38,095 bases of DNA from IMG/VR virus record IMGVR_UViG_3300025669_000100, positions 1 through 38,095 of that record. One strand, written 5' to 3'. The notes below the pieces were generated by a model that saw only the letters and a program-made list of their open reading frames with translations, was not told the origin of the DNA and did no database searches. Below, piece by piece: positions 9,394 through 17,616 of the stretch. The position numbers and the translations under genes were made by a program. This DNA is from a virus. Position 1 is the first letter of the stretch; each line of letters starts with the position of its first letter.

Positions 9394-10665
9394 TTAAGGT
9401 TTATATAATGGTATATTGTCTCCTTTATTCCACAGGTATCGGGGTGTTTTATTGTATAATTTATAGCTCACAAGGTTTGCGGCGGTGTACGTTATTGTCA
9501 TATAGGGCGAATCATCTTCTAACTGCAAATATTCACTATCTGTAGGAGCACTGTCGCCTACATCTTCGTCTGATATAATCATTAATGTTGTATACCCAAC
9601 ATTATTAATGTTTGTTAATCCTGAGGCATTAAGCGTATAGGTTAAAGTATCACCACTGGATATGCCAACTGTGCTTATTGCTGTCGCTAATTGAGTTACT
9701 GAATAAACACCTGAGCTTGCCCATCCGGTAAAATCATTATACCAACCCGTAACCATATCTTCGCCATCAGCATTAAACGTACCATTTATAAGATACATAT
9801 TAAAATCTGTATCTGATACATCTGCCGATGCTACATATTTTAATGTTGCACTGCTAACGACACTTCCTTGACCTAATGCGGAAGTATCAAAAGACAATAC
9901 TGCCCTCCAACCATAATAATTACCAGTTAAAGTCTGCCCTACTGTCATGGCTGTTTTTCCAACAGCACCAACGGTAGCATCCCTGCCTCCTGCGTATGTA
10001 GCCTCACCAGCATATGACAGTCTACCTGTCTTATCATCTGTATCAGGGATTACCGTTGTTGTCGGGTCAACTGTCACCGGATATGACACAGGGTTTGGCA
10101 TATCTAAATCGTAAGTTAATACGCCGTTATCGTATGTGACAACAACAGGTATGTCCACTCCTTTGGCATCCCATGCCACAGGTTTTGTTGTGCGGAACAG
10201 AAAATCTCCATCATCATTGGTATATATCAACTGTCCATTACTCAACTCAACATTTGCGGCAGTGGTAATTGTCCACGATAATTTAGTGGGGGCTTTATCA
10301 TTATCAAGAATATAGTTCTGCTTAAATCTCGTATCGGTTTCAGTCGCCGCGATGTTAATATCTCTCAACTTGAATAACGGCGTGTAAGCGACTGAATAGT
10401 TCAAATGAGTGAAACTATAGCCTCCGGTTACTTTCTTTGTCACAGTGGCTTTAATGGGCTTGTATTTACCTGTACCCTTATCTTTATAATGCTTCGGCTT
10501 CGCATATATCTTTGTTACTCGTTTGCCGCCACCAATATCGTAAGTCTCTGAGGTTTCGGTAAGAGTCTGGCTATGGGATAGCTCACCCTGCCACCACGCA
10601 AAAAGCACGAGTATTATTATGCCCAATATTATAATAAGAAAGAAGTTAGTTAAACTTTTCAGCAT
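9394..10665 (-). CDS. Membrane-anchored DNRLRE-like beta protein, fibre candidate
   Basis: This 423-aa protein starts with a long hydrophobic helix (FFLIIILGIIILVLFAWW), probably a signal anchor. A beta-rich part ends at YPVTVDPT. Residues about 225-395 resemble a DNRLRE domain: GRDATVGAVG, then WRAVLSFDTSALGQGSVVSS and ATLKYVA, ending with YLQLEDDSPYMTITY. In other proteins such domains sit in extracellular stalks and surface proteins. It lies among fibre-like genes of the late operon, so a tail fibre or adhesion role is likely. The membrane helix is unexpected for a virion protein. The C-terminus is Lys and Tyr-rich. Confidence 0.6.
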   Translation of the reverse strand: MLKSLTNFFLIIILGIIILVLFAWWQGELSHSQTLTETSETYDIGGGKRVTKIYAKPKHYKDKGTGKYKPIKATVTKKVTGGYSFTHLNYSVAYTPLFKLRDINIAATETDTRFKQNYILDNDKAPTKLSWTITTAANVELSNGQLIYTNDDGDFLFRTTKPVAWDAKGVDIPVVVTYDNGVLTYDLDMPNPVSYPVTVDPTTTVIPDTDDKTGRLSYAGEATYAGGRDATVGAVGKTAMTVGQTLTGNYYGWRAVLSFDTSALGQGSVVSSATLKYVASADVSDTDFNMYLINGTFNADGEDMVTGWYNDFTGWASSGVYSVTQLATAISTVGISSGDTLTYTLNASGLTNINNVGYTTLMIISDEDVGDSAPTDSEYLQLEDDSPYMTITYTAANLVSYKLYNKTPRYLWNKGDNIPLYKP

Positions 10666-10674
10666 TTCATTCCT

Positions 10675-11355
10675 TTATGGATTTGATATATATAACTTAG
10701 GGACACCAACAAAAGTAGTATCGTTCTCAGTTTGGATTATACCCTTTAAGCGAAAGCGCCCCCCAGTTATATTGGGTGTGTCAATAGCTACTGTGCGTGT
10801 TGTTCTCGCTGTTGTGCTTACCGAATCATCAGCCACATCTTCAAATTTTAACTGCCATGAAACATCAGTTGAATCATCCCATACGCTGAAAGCTGCGTAG
10901 TCTGTGCCATCGGTTGTTTCTGTCCACAGGTCTATTTCAATACTGTCAAGAACAGCTAAAGGGTTACCCAAATTGTAATTAAGGTATAGGGTAACGGTTT
11001 CAACAACACCTTCATCGTTCGCTATATACAAGCATTGGTCGTTACCTATTGATGTATCAACGCTGATCTCGATTGTCAGGCTATCGTTCTCAGCAACAGA
11101 ATCAGCATAGGCTTGAGTCCAACTAAGATAAATGGTTTCCGGAAGTCTTACGTTGACCGTATCGCCTATTTCATCCTGTAAGGTATCAAGTAAGGTATCA
11201 AGCCCGGCGTTTAATAGGCTTAAATTCCCGTTGTATGTTGCTGCGGGCAAATTGTCACCAACGCTCTTGGTCGTCAAGGTAACATAACTGTAACCCCAAT
11301 GACTCAACAGACAGAAAGTAATAATCAATATTAGGATTGGATATGTCTTTTTCAT
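10675..11355 (-). CDS. Signal-peptide protein with fibre-like N-terminus
   Basis: The 226-aa product has an MKKTYPILILIITFCLLSHW signal sequence with a possible cleavage after GYS. The mature start (KSVGDNLPAATYNGNLSLLN) resembles N-terminal segments of phage fibre proteins, followed by a short helix and an acidic Thr/Ser/Asp-rich beta domain. The ATG overlaps the stop of the upstream tail-tubular-like gene by 4 bp, so the two are translationally coupled. The Cys in the hydrophobic core is not in a good lipobox. Probable role is a particle appendage; no family was firmly recognised. Confidence 0.6.
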   Translation of the reverse strand: MKKTYPILILIITFCLLSHWGYSYVTLTTKSVGDNLPAATYNGNLSLLNAGLDTLLDTLQDEIGDTVNVRLPETIYLSWTQAYADSVAENDSLTIEISVDTSIGNDQCLYIANDEGVVETVTLYLNYNLGNPLAVLDSIEIDLWTETTDGTDYAAFSVWDDSTDVSWQLKFEDVADDSVSTTARTTRTVAIDTPNITGGRFRLKGIIQTENDTTFVGVPKLYISNP

Positions 11356-12929
11356 TTTAGTATTATTTGCCTTCCTGGGATATAGGTTGAGCCAATGGAG
11401 TATATCTTGAATGGTTCATCAGCGCTATTATTCCTCACCTTTAATCGTATCATTCTGCCTTCGCCCTTTATTTCCTCACCGGTAATAACTAAATCAGTCG
11501 AGCCGGGAGTTCCTGCAAGAACACTATTGTCAAGATAAAATTCGTCAAATACAGCGTATGACGATGATGCTGTATGCGTGACAGTATATGTGTCGATAGC
11601 AAATTCATAATAGGCATCTATTGTTAAATCATAATTGCCGTAATAGATATATTGTAGATTAACCGATTTGAATAATTTACTATAAAGAGGCTGGCCGCCA
11701 TCATAAGATTTAGTTATAAAGTAAGCGTCAATCGCTGCGCCTGCATCGTTATAGCTATTATCATATTGATACCAATACCCGCTGTAGTCTGTTCCAACAA
11801 GGAGGTCAGCCCCTCCCACCTTCAATATTCCGAGTGAACTTATTTCCCAATCGAATAATCCGGAAATAGCCCAATTCCGTAAATCGTAAATGATTACCTG
11901 ATTATTACCGCCCGCACTGTTTGCTTCGCAAACGAACACATACCATCGTTTCGGTTTATAATGAACACCGATTGAATACTGAAGTTTAGCCGGTGTCAAA
12001 GTCTCCCACGTTGGATCAATCTTATCTGTTATCTTTATAATTGTTAGACCACTTGTCAGCATTTTTAAACCGTCATTGTCAGCCCATATAAGTATTAACT
12101 GACCGTCCGGAGTAAGGCATTCTTGGATACTATAGGGCGAAATGCACCCATGTTTCTTACTTATTACATCAACCCTGAAAGTTCCCCTGCCACCTATCGT
12201 TGCGCCTAAAGATGGGTCAAATGCAAGATAGTGTATTGATGATTTGCACAATACAATAAGCATCGAGTTATTAACATCGCCCAATACTTTTAAACCAATA
12301 ATCGGCTCCTCAAAATCTTGCCAATCGTCAGGATGAAATTCTTGCCAATCGGCCATATATCTTGACCAATATAATCGCCTTCCCTGAGAAAGAAATAACC
12401 GCCCGTGAAAAGTCTCGCAGGACGTTGGTGCTGTTGGTATGTTTGTTCCTGATAAAGTTGTTGCCGTACCTGTTCCTGTATAATAGAAGGCCGGATTTGT
12501 GCCGTTCACTCCTACCATTACATTGTTCACCATCGTAAATAAAATATTGGTATCGGCTGTCAATGTTACCGATCCCGTTATATCAACCCACGTTGAATCG
12601 CCTGACTTATAATTTATCTCTGTTCCGGCAGTTCCTATTATCTTATCGCCTGCCGTGAAATGAGCAAGATATATTCCTGTACCCTGACTCGTACCGGCTA
12701 TTCTTTTATATCCAGTATATCGGGTATATCCGTTGCGCTTGACTATTCCTTTGGCATCAAGAAAACAGTTTACGCTTTCTGTTAATTCGTTATCCTCAAC
12801 GCCGCCTGCACCGTCCCTTGTATTTAATCCACCTGCAAAAGACGGCATGTCGATAAACTGCAAATTAGGAATATCGGCATCGACAACAGAAACGAATAGT
12901 ATTAAAATTATAAATATGAGTTTTTTCAT
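11352..12929 (-). CDS. Tail-tubular-protein-B-like structural protein with a signal peptide
   Basis: This 525-aa protein contains the motif seen near the start of podovirus tail tubular B or stabilisation proteins: FAGGLNTRDGAGGVEDNELT, then SVNCFLDAKGIVKRNGYTRY. The beta-rich body matches a propeller-type tail nozzle. Unlike those proteins, it starts with a clean Sec signal (MKKLIFIILILFVSVVDA, cleavage likely before DIP). The ATG lies five bases after AGGA, which itself is on the 3' edge of a strong hairpin. The upstream adaptor-like gene and downstream fibre genes support a tail nozzle role. The signal peptide on such a protein is the odd feature. Confidence 0.7.
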   Translation of the reverse strand: MKKLIFIILILFVSVVDADIPNLQFIDMPSFAGGLNTRDGAGGVEDNELTESVNCFLDAKGIVKRNGYTRYTGYKRIAGTSQGTGIYLAHFTAGDKIIGTAGTEINYKSGDSTWVDITGSVTLTADTNILFTMVNNVMVGVNGTNPAFYYTGTGTATTLSGTNIPTAPTSCETFHGRLFLSQGRRLYWSRYMADWQEFHPDDWQDFEEPIIGLKVLGDVNNSMLIVLCKSSIHYLAFDPSLGATIGGRGTFRVDVISKKHGCISPYSIQECLTPDGQLILIWADNDGLKMLTSGLTIIKITDKIDPTWETLTPAKLQYSIGVHYKPKRWYVFVCEANSAGGNNQVIIYDLRNWAISGLFDWEISSLGILKVGGADLLVGTDYSGYWYQYDNSYNDAGAAIDAYFITKSYDGGQPLYSKLFKSVNLQYIYYGNYDLTIDAYYEFAIDTYTVTHTASSSYAVFDEFYLDNSVLAGTPGSTDLVITGEEIKGEGRMIRLKVRNNSADEPFKIYSIGSTYIPGRQIILK

Positions 12930-12937
12930 GGTTTCCT

Positions 12938-12974
12938 AAAAGGGCAGGCAGGCTTTGAACCCACCAGCCCTTTT
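12938..12974 (-). terminator. Strong hairpin between two virion genes, terminator or processing site
   Basis: AAAAGGGC at 12938-12945 pairs with GCCCTTTT at 12967-12974, and G/C-rich inner bases extend the stem with wobble pairs. On the minus strand the hairpin ends in a TTTT run, followed directly by AGGA, the ribosome site of the tail-tubular-like gene. Because the structure is symmetric it could act on either strand. Inside an operon it may reduce read-through, protect an mRNA end or be cleaved. Confidence 0.6.
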
Positions 12975-12995
12975 ATTTCAAGGGTAAACTCTGAT

Positions 12996-13586
12996 TTAAA
13001 AATCAGAATACGTCACAATGATATCGTACATGCTCCCCGTGTATGGGCATGTATCATCACTATCATTCATAAGTATATCGAAATACTTACTGTATGCTTT
13101 GGCTTTCTGATAGTTGACCAAATCATTAAGATAGACCATCGACGAATCGTAATCGCCCGTACCCGCTACTATTGCAGTTGCAGTCGGGTTCCATAACGTG
13201 ATCGCTGCCGAAGCACTGTCAAAATTAGTTGTAGTCGGCGCAATTTGCATCTGGAAGGGGTCAAACAGTTGTATTTGACCAACCATTACTTTACGTTGCT
13301 TGTCAGCATAGAATCGCGCATAAACATCACAGCCGGTAGAATCGTTGTTTGCTGTGTTGAACGAATCGGGCGAACTTGACGAATATCCCGGCCCGATAGA
13401 AACGGTCATATTCTTATGGACGACCCATACCGATGTTGAATCTCTACCCGAGCTAATAACAGTCAACGTGTTTTGGTACGTATCTATTATCGCATCGTTG
13501 GGCCAGGTTGCAATACCCACAAGCCCAATAAGAGACAACAGAAACACTGTTATCATTTTTGTGTATATCTTATTCATAATTATCAT
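12996..13586 (-). CDS. Small exported virion-region protein of unknown function
   Basis: I favour the ATG at 13586, closely following AAGGAAGGTG; an ATG at 13577 (MNKIYTK) is an alternative. The 196-aa product has a basic start and a hydrophobic core (MITVFLLSLIGLVGIA) with a likely signal peptidase I site before TWPND. The mature part is Ser/Thr/Asp-rich and beta-like, with a helical C-terminal third. It lies between the adaptor-like and tail-tubular-like genes and is separated from the latter by a hairpin. No family was recognised; a small tail or neck protein is plausible from position. Confidence 0.55.
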   Translation of the reverse strand: MIIMNKIYTKMITVFLLSLIGLVGIATWPNDAIIDTYQNTLTVISSGRDSTSVWVVHKNMTVSIGPGYSSSSPDSFNTANNDSTGCDVYARFYADKQRKVMVGQIQLFDPFQMQIAPTTTNFDSASAAITLWNPTATAIVAGTGDYDSSMVYLNDLVNYQKAKAYSKYFDILMNDSDDTCPYTGSMYDIIVTYSDF

Positions 13587-13598
13587 CACCTTCCTTTA

Positions 13599-14237
13599 TT
13601 AGAACTTACGAGGTATTGTTGCTGTTGGTTTGGCGCGTACACCACGCCCCTTTAGAGCCTTCTTTATACTGGAAAAAAAGTAATTCCCTTGTGCCTGCCA
13701 CTCTTCCTTTCCGTATCGTCTCATGGCAAGCCATAAAGCTCCATCAACAATGACACTGTGGTTTTTTGGATTATAAGAAATGTCAGCCGCCGCAGTCGTG
13801 TACTCAATCTCATCCGGTAGTGCCAAATAATCATAATAGACCGTTCCTGTGTGAAGAGGGTAAATGATTAAATTATACCCATTCATGGCATACCAATAGG
13901 GGTTCCCTGTCCGGGAATGGTCGGGGTCAACTCCATCAATATATCCTTTTGACTTCAACTCAAGATTGCGATTTTCTGCCCTTACGGTCTTGTCAATTAT
14001 TCTACCGAAATCAGATTGCTCAGACAGCATGTCATAACTGAAACTTCCTATAGCAGCAAGGGTGTTGTTTTGGGAAATCAACTCCGGCCAATCGCCTTCA
14101 GTAAACATATAGTCAGAAGCGATTTTATTAATGAATCTTATAATCTCGGTCTGCACTGCTGTTTTAGCCCTGTCTAAACTAACCACATTGCATACTTCGG
14201 CAACCATATCCTCGGCTGATATTCCCGCCCAACTCAT
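13599..14237 (-). CDS. Head-tail adaptor / tail-tubular-A-like protein
   Basis: The 212-aa product has an N-terminal helical region (AEDMVAEVCNVV) and a central segment typical of podovirus adaptor proteins: GNPYWYAMNGYNLIIYPLHT, followed by VYYDYLALPDE and a helical C-terminal part (IVDGALWLAMRRYG). Adaptors of this kind link the portal to the tail nozzle. It starts at an ATG overlapping the previous stop (TAATG). Unlike many neighbours it has no signal peptide. Family assignment rests on pattern and gene order. Confidence 0.6.
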   Translation of the reverse strand: MSWAGISAEDMVAEVCNVVSLDRAKTAVQTEIIRFINKIASDYMFTEGDWPELISQNNTLAAIGSFSYDMLSEQSDFGRIIDKTVRAENRNLELKSKGYIDGVDPDHSRTGNPYWYAMNGYNLIIYPLHTGTVYYDYLALPDEIEYTTAAADISYNPKNHSVIVDGALWLAMRRYGKEEWQAQGNYFFSSIKKALKGRGVRAKPTATIPRKF

Positions 14238-14572
14238 TATGCTTTATCCTTTTCCACCACAGGTGGGGTTGTTTTTGATTTTGGTACGTGAACGGGAACG
14301 GCTACTCTGAAGTTCTCGAACTTGCCGATATTATTAGGTTCTTTGAGCTTCTTGTTTTTGCGTTCGGCTTTCAGTTTGTTGGCGACTTGCTGCCCTCGAA
14401 TATCAGCGTTGACAACAGCCATGCCAATGTCCTCGGGCATTTCACAGACAGGATTGCGATAACCCGGTATTTTCTTAAATACGTGATTACCGATACGCTG
14501 TCTCGCACCAACAGCCTCAATCATAATGTTATCGACTGATACCATCTGTACTCTCTGCCGGTTCTGATTCAT
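14237..14572 (-). CDS. Small basic virion-region protein, unknown
   Basis: This 111-aa protein is basic and polar, with no membrane segment. A middle block (VFKKIPGYRNPVCEMPEDIG) is followed by a Lys-rich helix and a Pro/Lys tail. The start follows AGGAGATGATAAAAAA. It lies between the exported 153-aa protein and the adaptor, and its stop overlaps the adaptor start by one base. Position next to the capsid gene suggests a head or connector accessory, but no family was recognised. Confidence 0.5.
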   Translation of the reverse strand: MNQNRQRVQMVSVDNIMIEAVGARQRIGNHVFKKIPGYRNPVCEMPEDIGMAVVNADIRGQQVANKLKAERKNKKLKEPNNIGKFENFRVAVPVHVPKSKTTPPVVEKDKA

Positions 14573-14586
14573 TTTTTTATCATCTC

Positions 14587-15048
14587 CTAACGTAATCTTA
14601 TTGGTTTAATTTCTCGTTCTTTTGAAAATACATTTACATCAAATGTAATCGCACTGTCAGCATGACTATTCGTTAATCTTAATAATATATACGGGTACTT
14701 CGATTCAGCAAATAGGGTGTCGGATATAGCGTAATTCTTAGTTGTTTTAACCTGCCTTATAATAGCGGTTGTTTTAAGAATCCGGAACTTATTGGAATCA
14801 GATAACGCCGGTGAGAATCCTCCATAGATTCCCAACGTGAATTTAAGTGAATCCCCGTCTGCCAATCCATAAACACCAAAGTTTATTTCATCCTCTCTGT
14901 CGGTTACGTATAAAGGTCCTTTAATCGTAGTCTGCCCCTTTAACAGTTCAACTGATTCAACGGCCTCCCATACACCGTACTCATTAAATTGTTCGGCATG
15001 GGCAACCCCTATACACGCTAACAGTGCGATTATCATTATTGGTTTCAA
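14587..15048 (-). CDS. Small exported protein encoded directly after the capsid gene, possible lipoprotein
   Basis: I choose a TTG start at 15048, one base after the capsid stop (TAGATTG) and about ten bases after AGGGGA; an ATG at 15036 is a shorter option. The product (153 aa) begins MKPIMIIALLACIGVAHAEQ. This contains both a lipobox-like LLAC and a signal peptidase I site (AHA before E), so it could be a lipoprotein or a cleaved exported protein. The remainder is beta-rich (LLKGQTTIKGPLYV). In other phages this slot often holds a capsid decoration or structural protein. Confidence 0.6.
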   Translation of the reverse strand: MKPIMIIALLACIGVAHAEQFNEYGVWEAVESVELLKGQTTIKGPLYVTDREDEINFGVYGLADGDSLKFTLGIYGGFSPALSDSNKFRILKTTAIIRQVKTTKNYAISDTLFAESKYPYILLRLTNSHADSAITFDVNVFSKEREIKPIRLR

Positions 15049-15049
15049 T

Positions 15050-16261
15050 CTACCAAGTTCCCCTGATAGGCGTTGCCGGTGAATATGTGGACACAATCAA
15101 GCGTCCCTGGTCGATAAGGGTTGAGTTGCCATCATCAGAAATATACCTTGCCCCGGCCATTCCGAAGATACCACCTATCGCTTCACCGATTTTGTTGTTA
15201 TAGTCAAAAGTTTTCTTTTCCTCAAGATGAGGATGAACCGCTATAGCAACGGCTACAGCATTCGAGCCGAGGAATATAGCCCTGTACACATCAGACGCAT
15301 TTGAATCTATCTCAACGGTACTGAGCGTCCACGCTGTGTTAAACAGAGTTTCATCTCCCGAATGGACATAATTGCTTTCGAGAATCAAACAGTTGTTCCA
15401 GTAGGCTACTGCGCCGTTAAAGATACCACCTGAGAAAATAGGATTGCTCTTAGAATCTCTTGGGATAGCAGTTGCGGCAGCGTTGAACCAGTCGGTATTA
15501 GACCGCAACTGAGCGATCTGATAAGGATGGGCTATACAGATGTAACATTCCAATCCTTTGTACCGTACTTTCGGGAAATTGTTGACTTTCATTTTTGCAA
15601 CAGCACCCTCGATAGTTGACGGACTGAATTTATCAGTGTCAACATCAGTGAGTGCGGCTTCCGCGGCTTTGATATTGGTGAAATATGTTGCATCGGTTGA
15701 GGAATAAGTAATTGGATTACTCACCTCGTCGGCGGTGTACCAATATCTCGCTGGGATACTGGTGTTTGAATTGAGGTTCAAACCGCCAGTTGCGGTTGCG
15801 GGCAGAAGATGCGGAGAATAATTGTAATACATGGCATAAAACATTGATATTTCAAAATACTTCGCATACCACAACGAAAGGGCTTTCTTGCTTCTTTCGT
15901 GCAGGCCGTAATTATCCCGCTGCCGTGTCATTGCACCGTCATCAGTTACAGCGTTACGCCACTGATTGACGTACACCGCCTGATCGTAAAACAGGAGTCG
16001 TTCTTCGCTTGCTTCCAGGGTTACATCACCAATTTTACCAACCCCTGTAAGATTGCCCTGCATTCCGATCTTGATTGTGTCGCCTGCCTCTTTCATCAAC
16101 TGCGATTTGCGGACGAACGGCAACATATCGCCCTCTGTTCCCATTAGCGGAGACAGTATCATCTCATTTTCAAAATATGTCGCTAATGACTTTTCAATAA
16201 TCTCTGGTACGAGTTCCCGATAAGTCGCTGCTCCGGGGACTCCCCAACTTGTATCAGTCAT
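15050..16261 (-). CDS. Major capsid protein, N4-gp56-like family
   Basis: The 403-aa protein matches the N4-gp56 capsid pattern: an N-terminal RELVPEIIEKSLATYFEN, a GDTIKIGMQGNLTG block, EERLLFYDQAVYVNQWRNAV and a following helix (LHERSKKALSLWYAKYFE). A conserved-looking YICIAHPYQIAQLR and a C-terminal SNAVAVAIAVHPHLEEKKTF complete an HK97-like capsid fold. The start ATG is preceded by GGAAGGTGAAGTTTA. The scaffold gene lies upstream and the portal beyond it, the usual order. No protease cleavage region is apparent. Confidence 0.85.
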   Translation of the reverse strand: MTDTSWGVPGAATYRELVPEIIEKSLATYFENEMILSPLMGTEGDMLPFVRKSQLMKEAGDTIKIGMQGNLTGVGKIGDVTLEASEERLLFYDQAVYVNQWRNAVTDDGAMTRQRDNYGLHERSKKALSLWYAKYFEISMFYAMYYNYSPHLLPATATGGLNLNSNTSIPARYWYTADEVSNPITYSSTDATYFTNIKAAEAALTDVDTDKFSPSTIEGAVAKMKVNNFPKVRYKGLECYICIAHPYQIAQLRSNTDWFNAAATAIPRDSKSNPIFSGGIFNGAVAYWNNCLILESNYVHSGDETLFNTAWTLSTVEIDSNASDVYRAIFLGSNAVAVAIAVHPHLEEKKTFDYNNKIGEAIGGIFGMAGARYISDDGNSTLIDQGRLIVSTYSPATPIRGTW

Positions 16262-16306
16262 TAAACTTCACCTTCCCTTCATCATCAATTCATCAAGAAC
16301 AAACCG

Positions 16307-17380
16307 CTAACGCTCTTTTGCCGCCCGAGCAAGAATGACCTTGTATGCAGCATTAAACTCCGGAGAGTTCGGTATAAGCGAACTTATGTACGTTTTAAGT
16401 TGGCCTAAATCCATTGCGTTAGGATCGGTTCCTATTGTTTTTTGGTTTGTGTTTCGAGGTGCGGCGTTAGACGCTCGTTTGGGCTGATTTGAAACAGCTA
16501 TCAGCTTTTTGCGTTCGGCTTCGGCCCCCCTCTTTTCAGCTTCTTGGATCAGTGATTCTTGGCTAATAATTTTATGCACCATGCTCAGTGGATCAGTGGC
16601 AAAGTTTCTCTGGAAATCAAGAACAGCTTTGTTCACATCTTCCGGAGCCATTCCACTTGCGACAAGTCTTTGCGTACCTTCGGCTACTTTAGCATTAAAA
16701 TCGTTCTGCTGTTGAATAGTACGATTACGCTGAGTAGTCTGTATGCCTCTTTGAATCATTTCAGTCATCGCTTTTTGCGCGGCTGTGGCAGCCCTCTTGT
16801 CAACAGACTTCGGGTCGGTAAAATCATATTCTTCTTCTACTACCGGAGCCTGTGGAGGTTGATAAACTGGCATTTGATTCTGGTACGGATTAGGTGGAAT
16901 ATGTTGTACGGGAGGAACCTGCACTACAGGGTTCCTGAATCCGGACAATTCCACTCCTTGTTCGCTGATCTTTTTCTGAGCATCGACAACACGTTTTTTC
17001 TCTCTTGCGGCAACAGCCTTCCAAAATCCAATAGGGTCGGCATTCTCATCCGGCATAGCCTCTGATTCTTCCACCGGAGCATTATCGTCAGCAGGTGTTT
17101 CTTCTGCCGGTGTCTCTTTGGCCGGAGTATCTTCGACTTGGGGAGTGGAATACTTTTTGGTGACAACATCAGGAGTTTCATTGCCAATATCTCTGCCATT
17201 ACTTTGACTTTTAAAATAGTCTTTCATGACCTTATTGCGCTCTGATTCCGACATATCATCAACAATACGAGAAGTTTGTTCGTGTATATCAACTTCTTGT
17301 TCATCAATAGTTGGACCTTGTTCCGTTTCAACTACCGCGCCCTCTTCTGGCTCAACTGCTACTGCGTTTTCTTCTAACAT
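16307..17380 (-). CDS. Scaffold-like protein
   Basis: This acidic, low-complexity 357-aa protein has an N-terminal Glu/Val/Thr-rich part with repeated ETPAEETPA phrases, a Pro/Gln-rich centre and long Ala, Gln, Lys and Glu-rich helices at the C-terminus. Size, charge and position between portal and capsid genes match phage scaffolds. I place the start at the ATG at 17380, five bases after GGAGG; an in-frame TTG at 17392 is less likely. The basic, helical C-terminal third would contact capsid subunits in classical scaffolds. Confidence 0.75.
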   Translation of the reverse strand: MLEENAVAVEPEEGAVVETEQGPTIDEQEVDIHEQTSRIVDDMSESERNKVMKDYFKSQSNGRDIGNETPDVVTKKYSTPQVEDTPAKETPAEETPADDNAPVEESEAMPDENADPIGFWKAVAAREKKRVVDAQKKISEQGVELSGFRNPVVQVPPVQHIPPNPYQNQMPVYQPPQAPVVEEEYDFTDPKSVDKRAATAAQKAMTEMIQRGIQTTQRNRTIQQQNDFNAKVAEGTQRLVASGMAPEDVNKAVLDFQRNFATDPLSMVHKIISQESLIQEAEKRGAEAERKKLIAVSNQPKRASNAAPRNTNQKTIGTDPNAMDLGQLKTYISSLIPNSPEFNAAYKVILARAAKER

Positions 17381-17469
17381 CTGTTCCTCCAACCCGGGTC
17401 ATTCTAACAGGAATCCTTTTTTAAGGGCTGTCAATAAATGAGAGTCCGAATATTAGGTTATATAAAAAG

Positions 17470-17613
17470 TTATATTGGGGCTGAAAATATCAGGAATCCC
17501 AATAGTGAAATAAAGCCTGCAAAAACCCCAATAACTGACAGCGTTATGCCCCATCGAGGTATGCCCTCAAACTCATCTTTAATGTCTTGCACTGTATCGC
17601 TAAATAATTTCAT
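17470..17613 (-). CDS. 47-aa single-span membrane protein
   Basis: A complete ORF begins at an ATG four bases downstream of the portal stop. The first 20 residues are polar (SDTVQDIKDEFEGIPRWG) and are followed by one hydrophobic span (ITLSVIGVFAGFISLLGFLI) to the end. The ribosome site is weak (GGCG). It lies between portal and scaffold. It could be a small accessory membrane protein, but no family is known to me and the coding assignment rests on position, a clean span and an otherwise empty gap. Confidence 0.55.
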   Translation of the reverse strand: MKLFSDTVQDIKDEFEGIPRWGITLSVIGVFAGFISLLGFLIFSAPI

Positions 17614-17616
17614 AAT

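Noticed and set aside
1291-9545. Long frames on the plus strand opposite late genes
   Set aside because: They are shadows of the large minus-strand genes, with no ribosome sites or recognisable domains.
17398-17469. Terminator between scaffold and the 47-aa gene
   Set aside because: A T-run is present but no stable stem precedes it on the minus strand.
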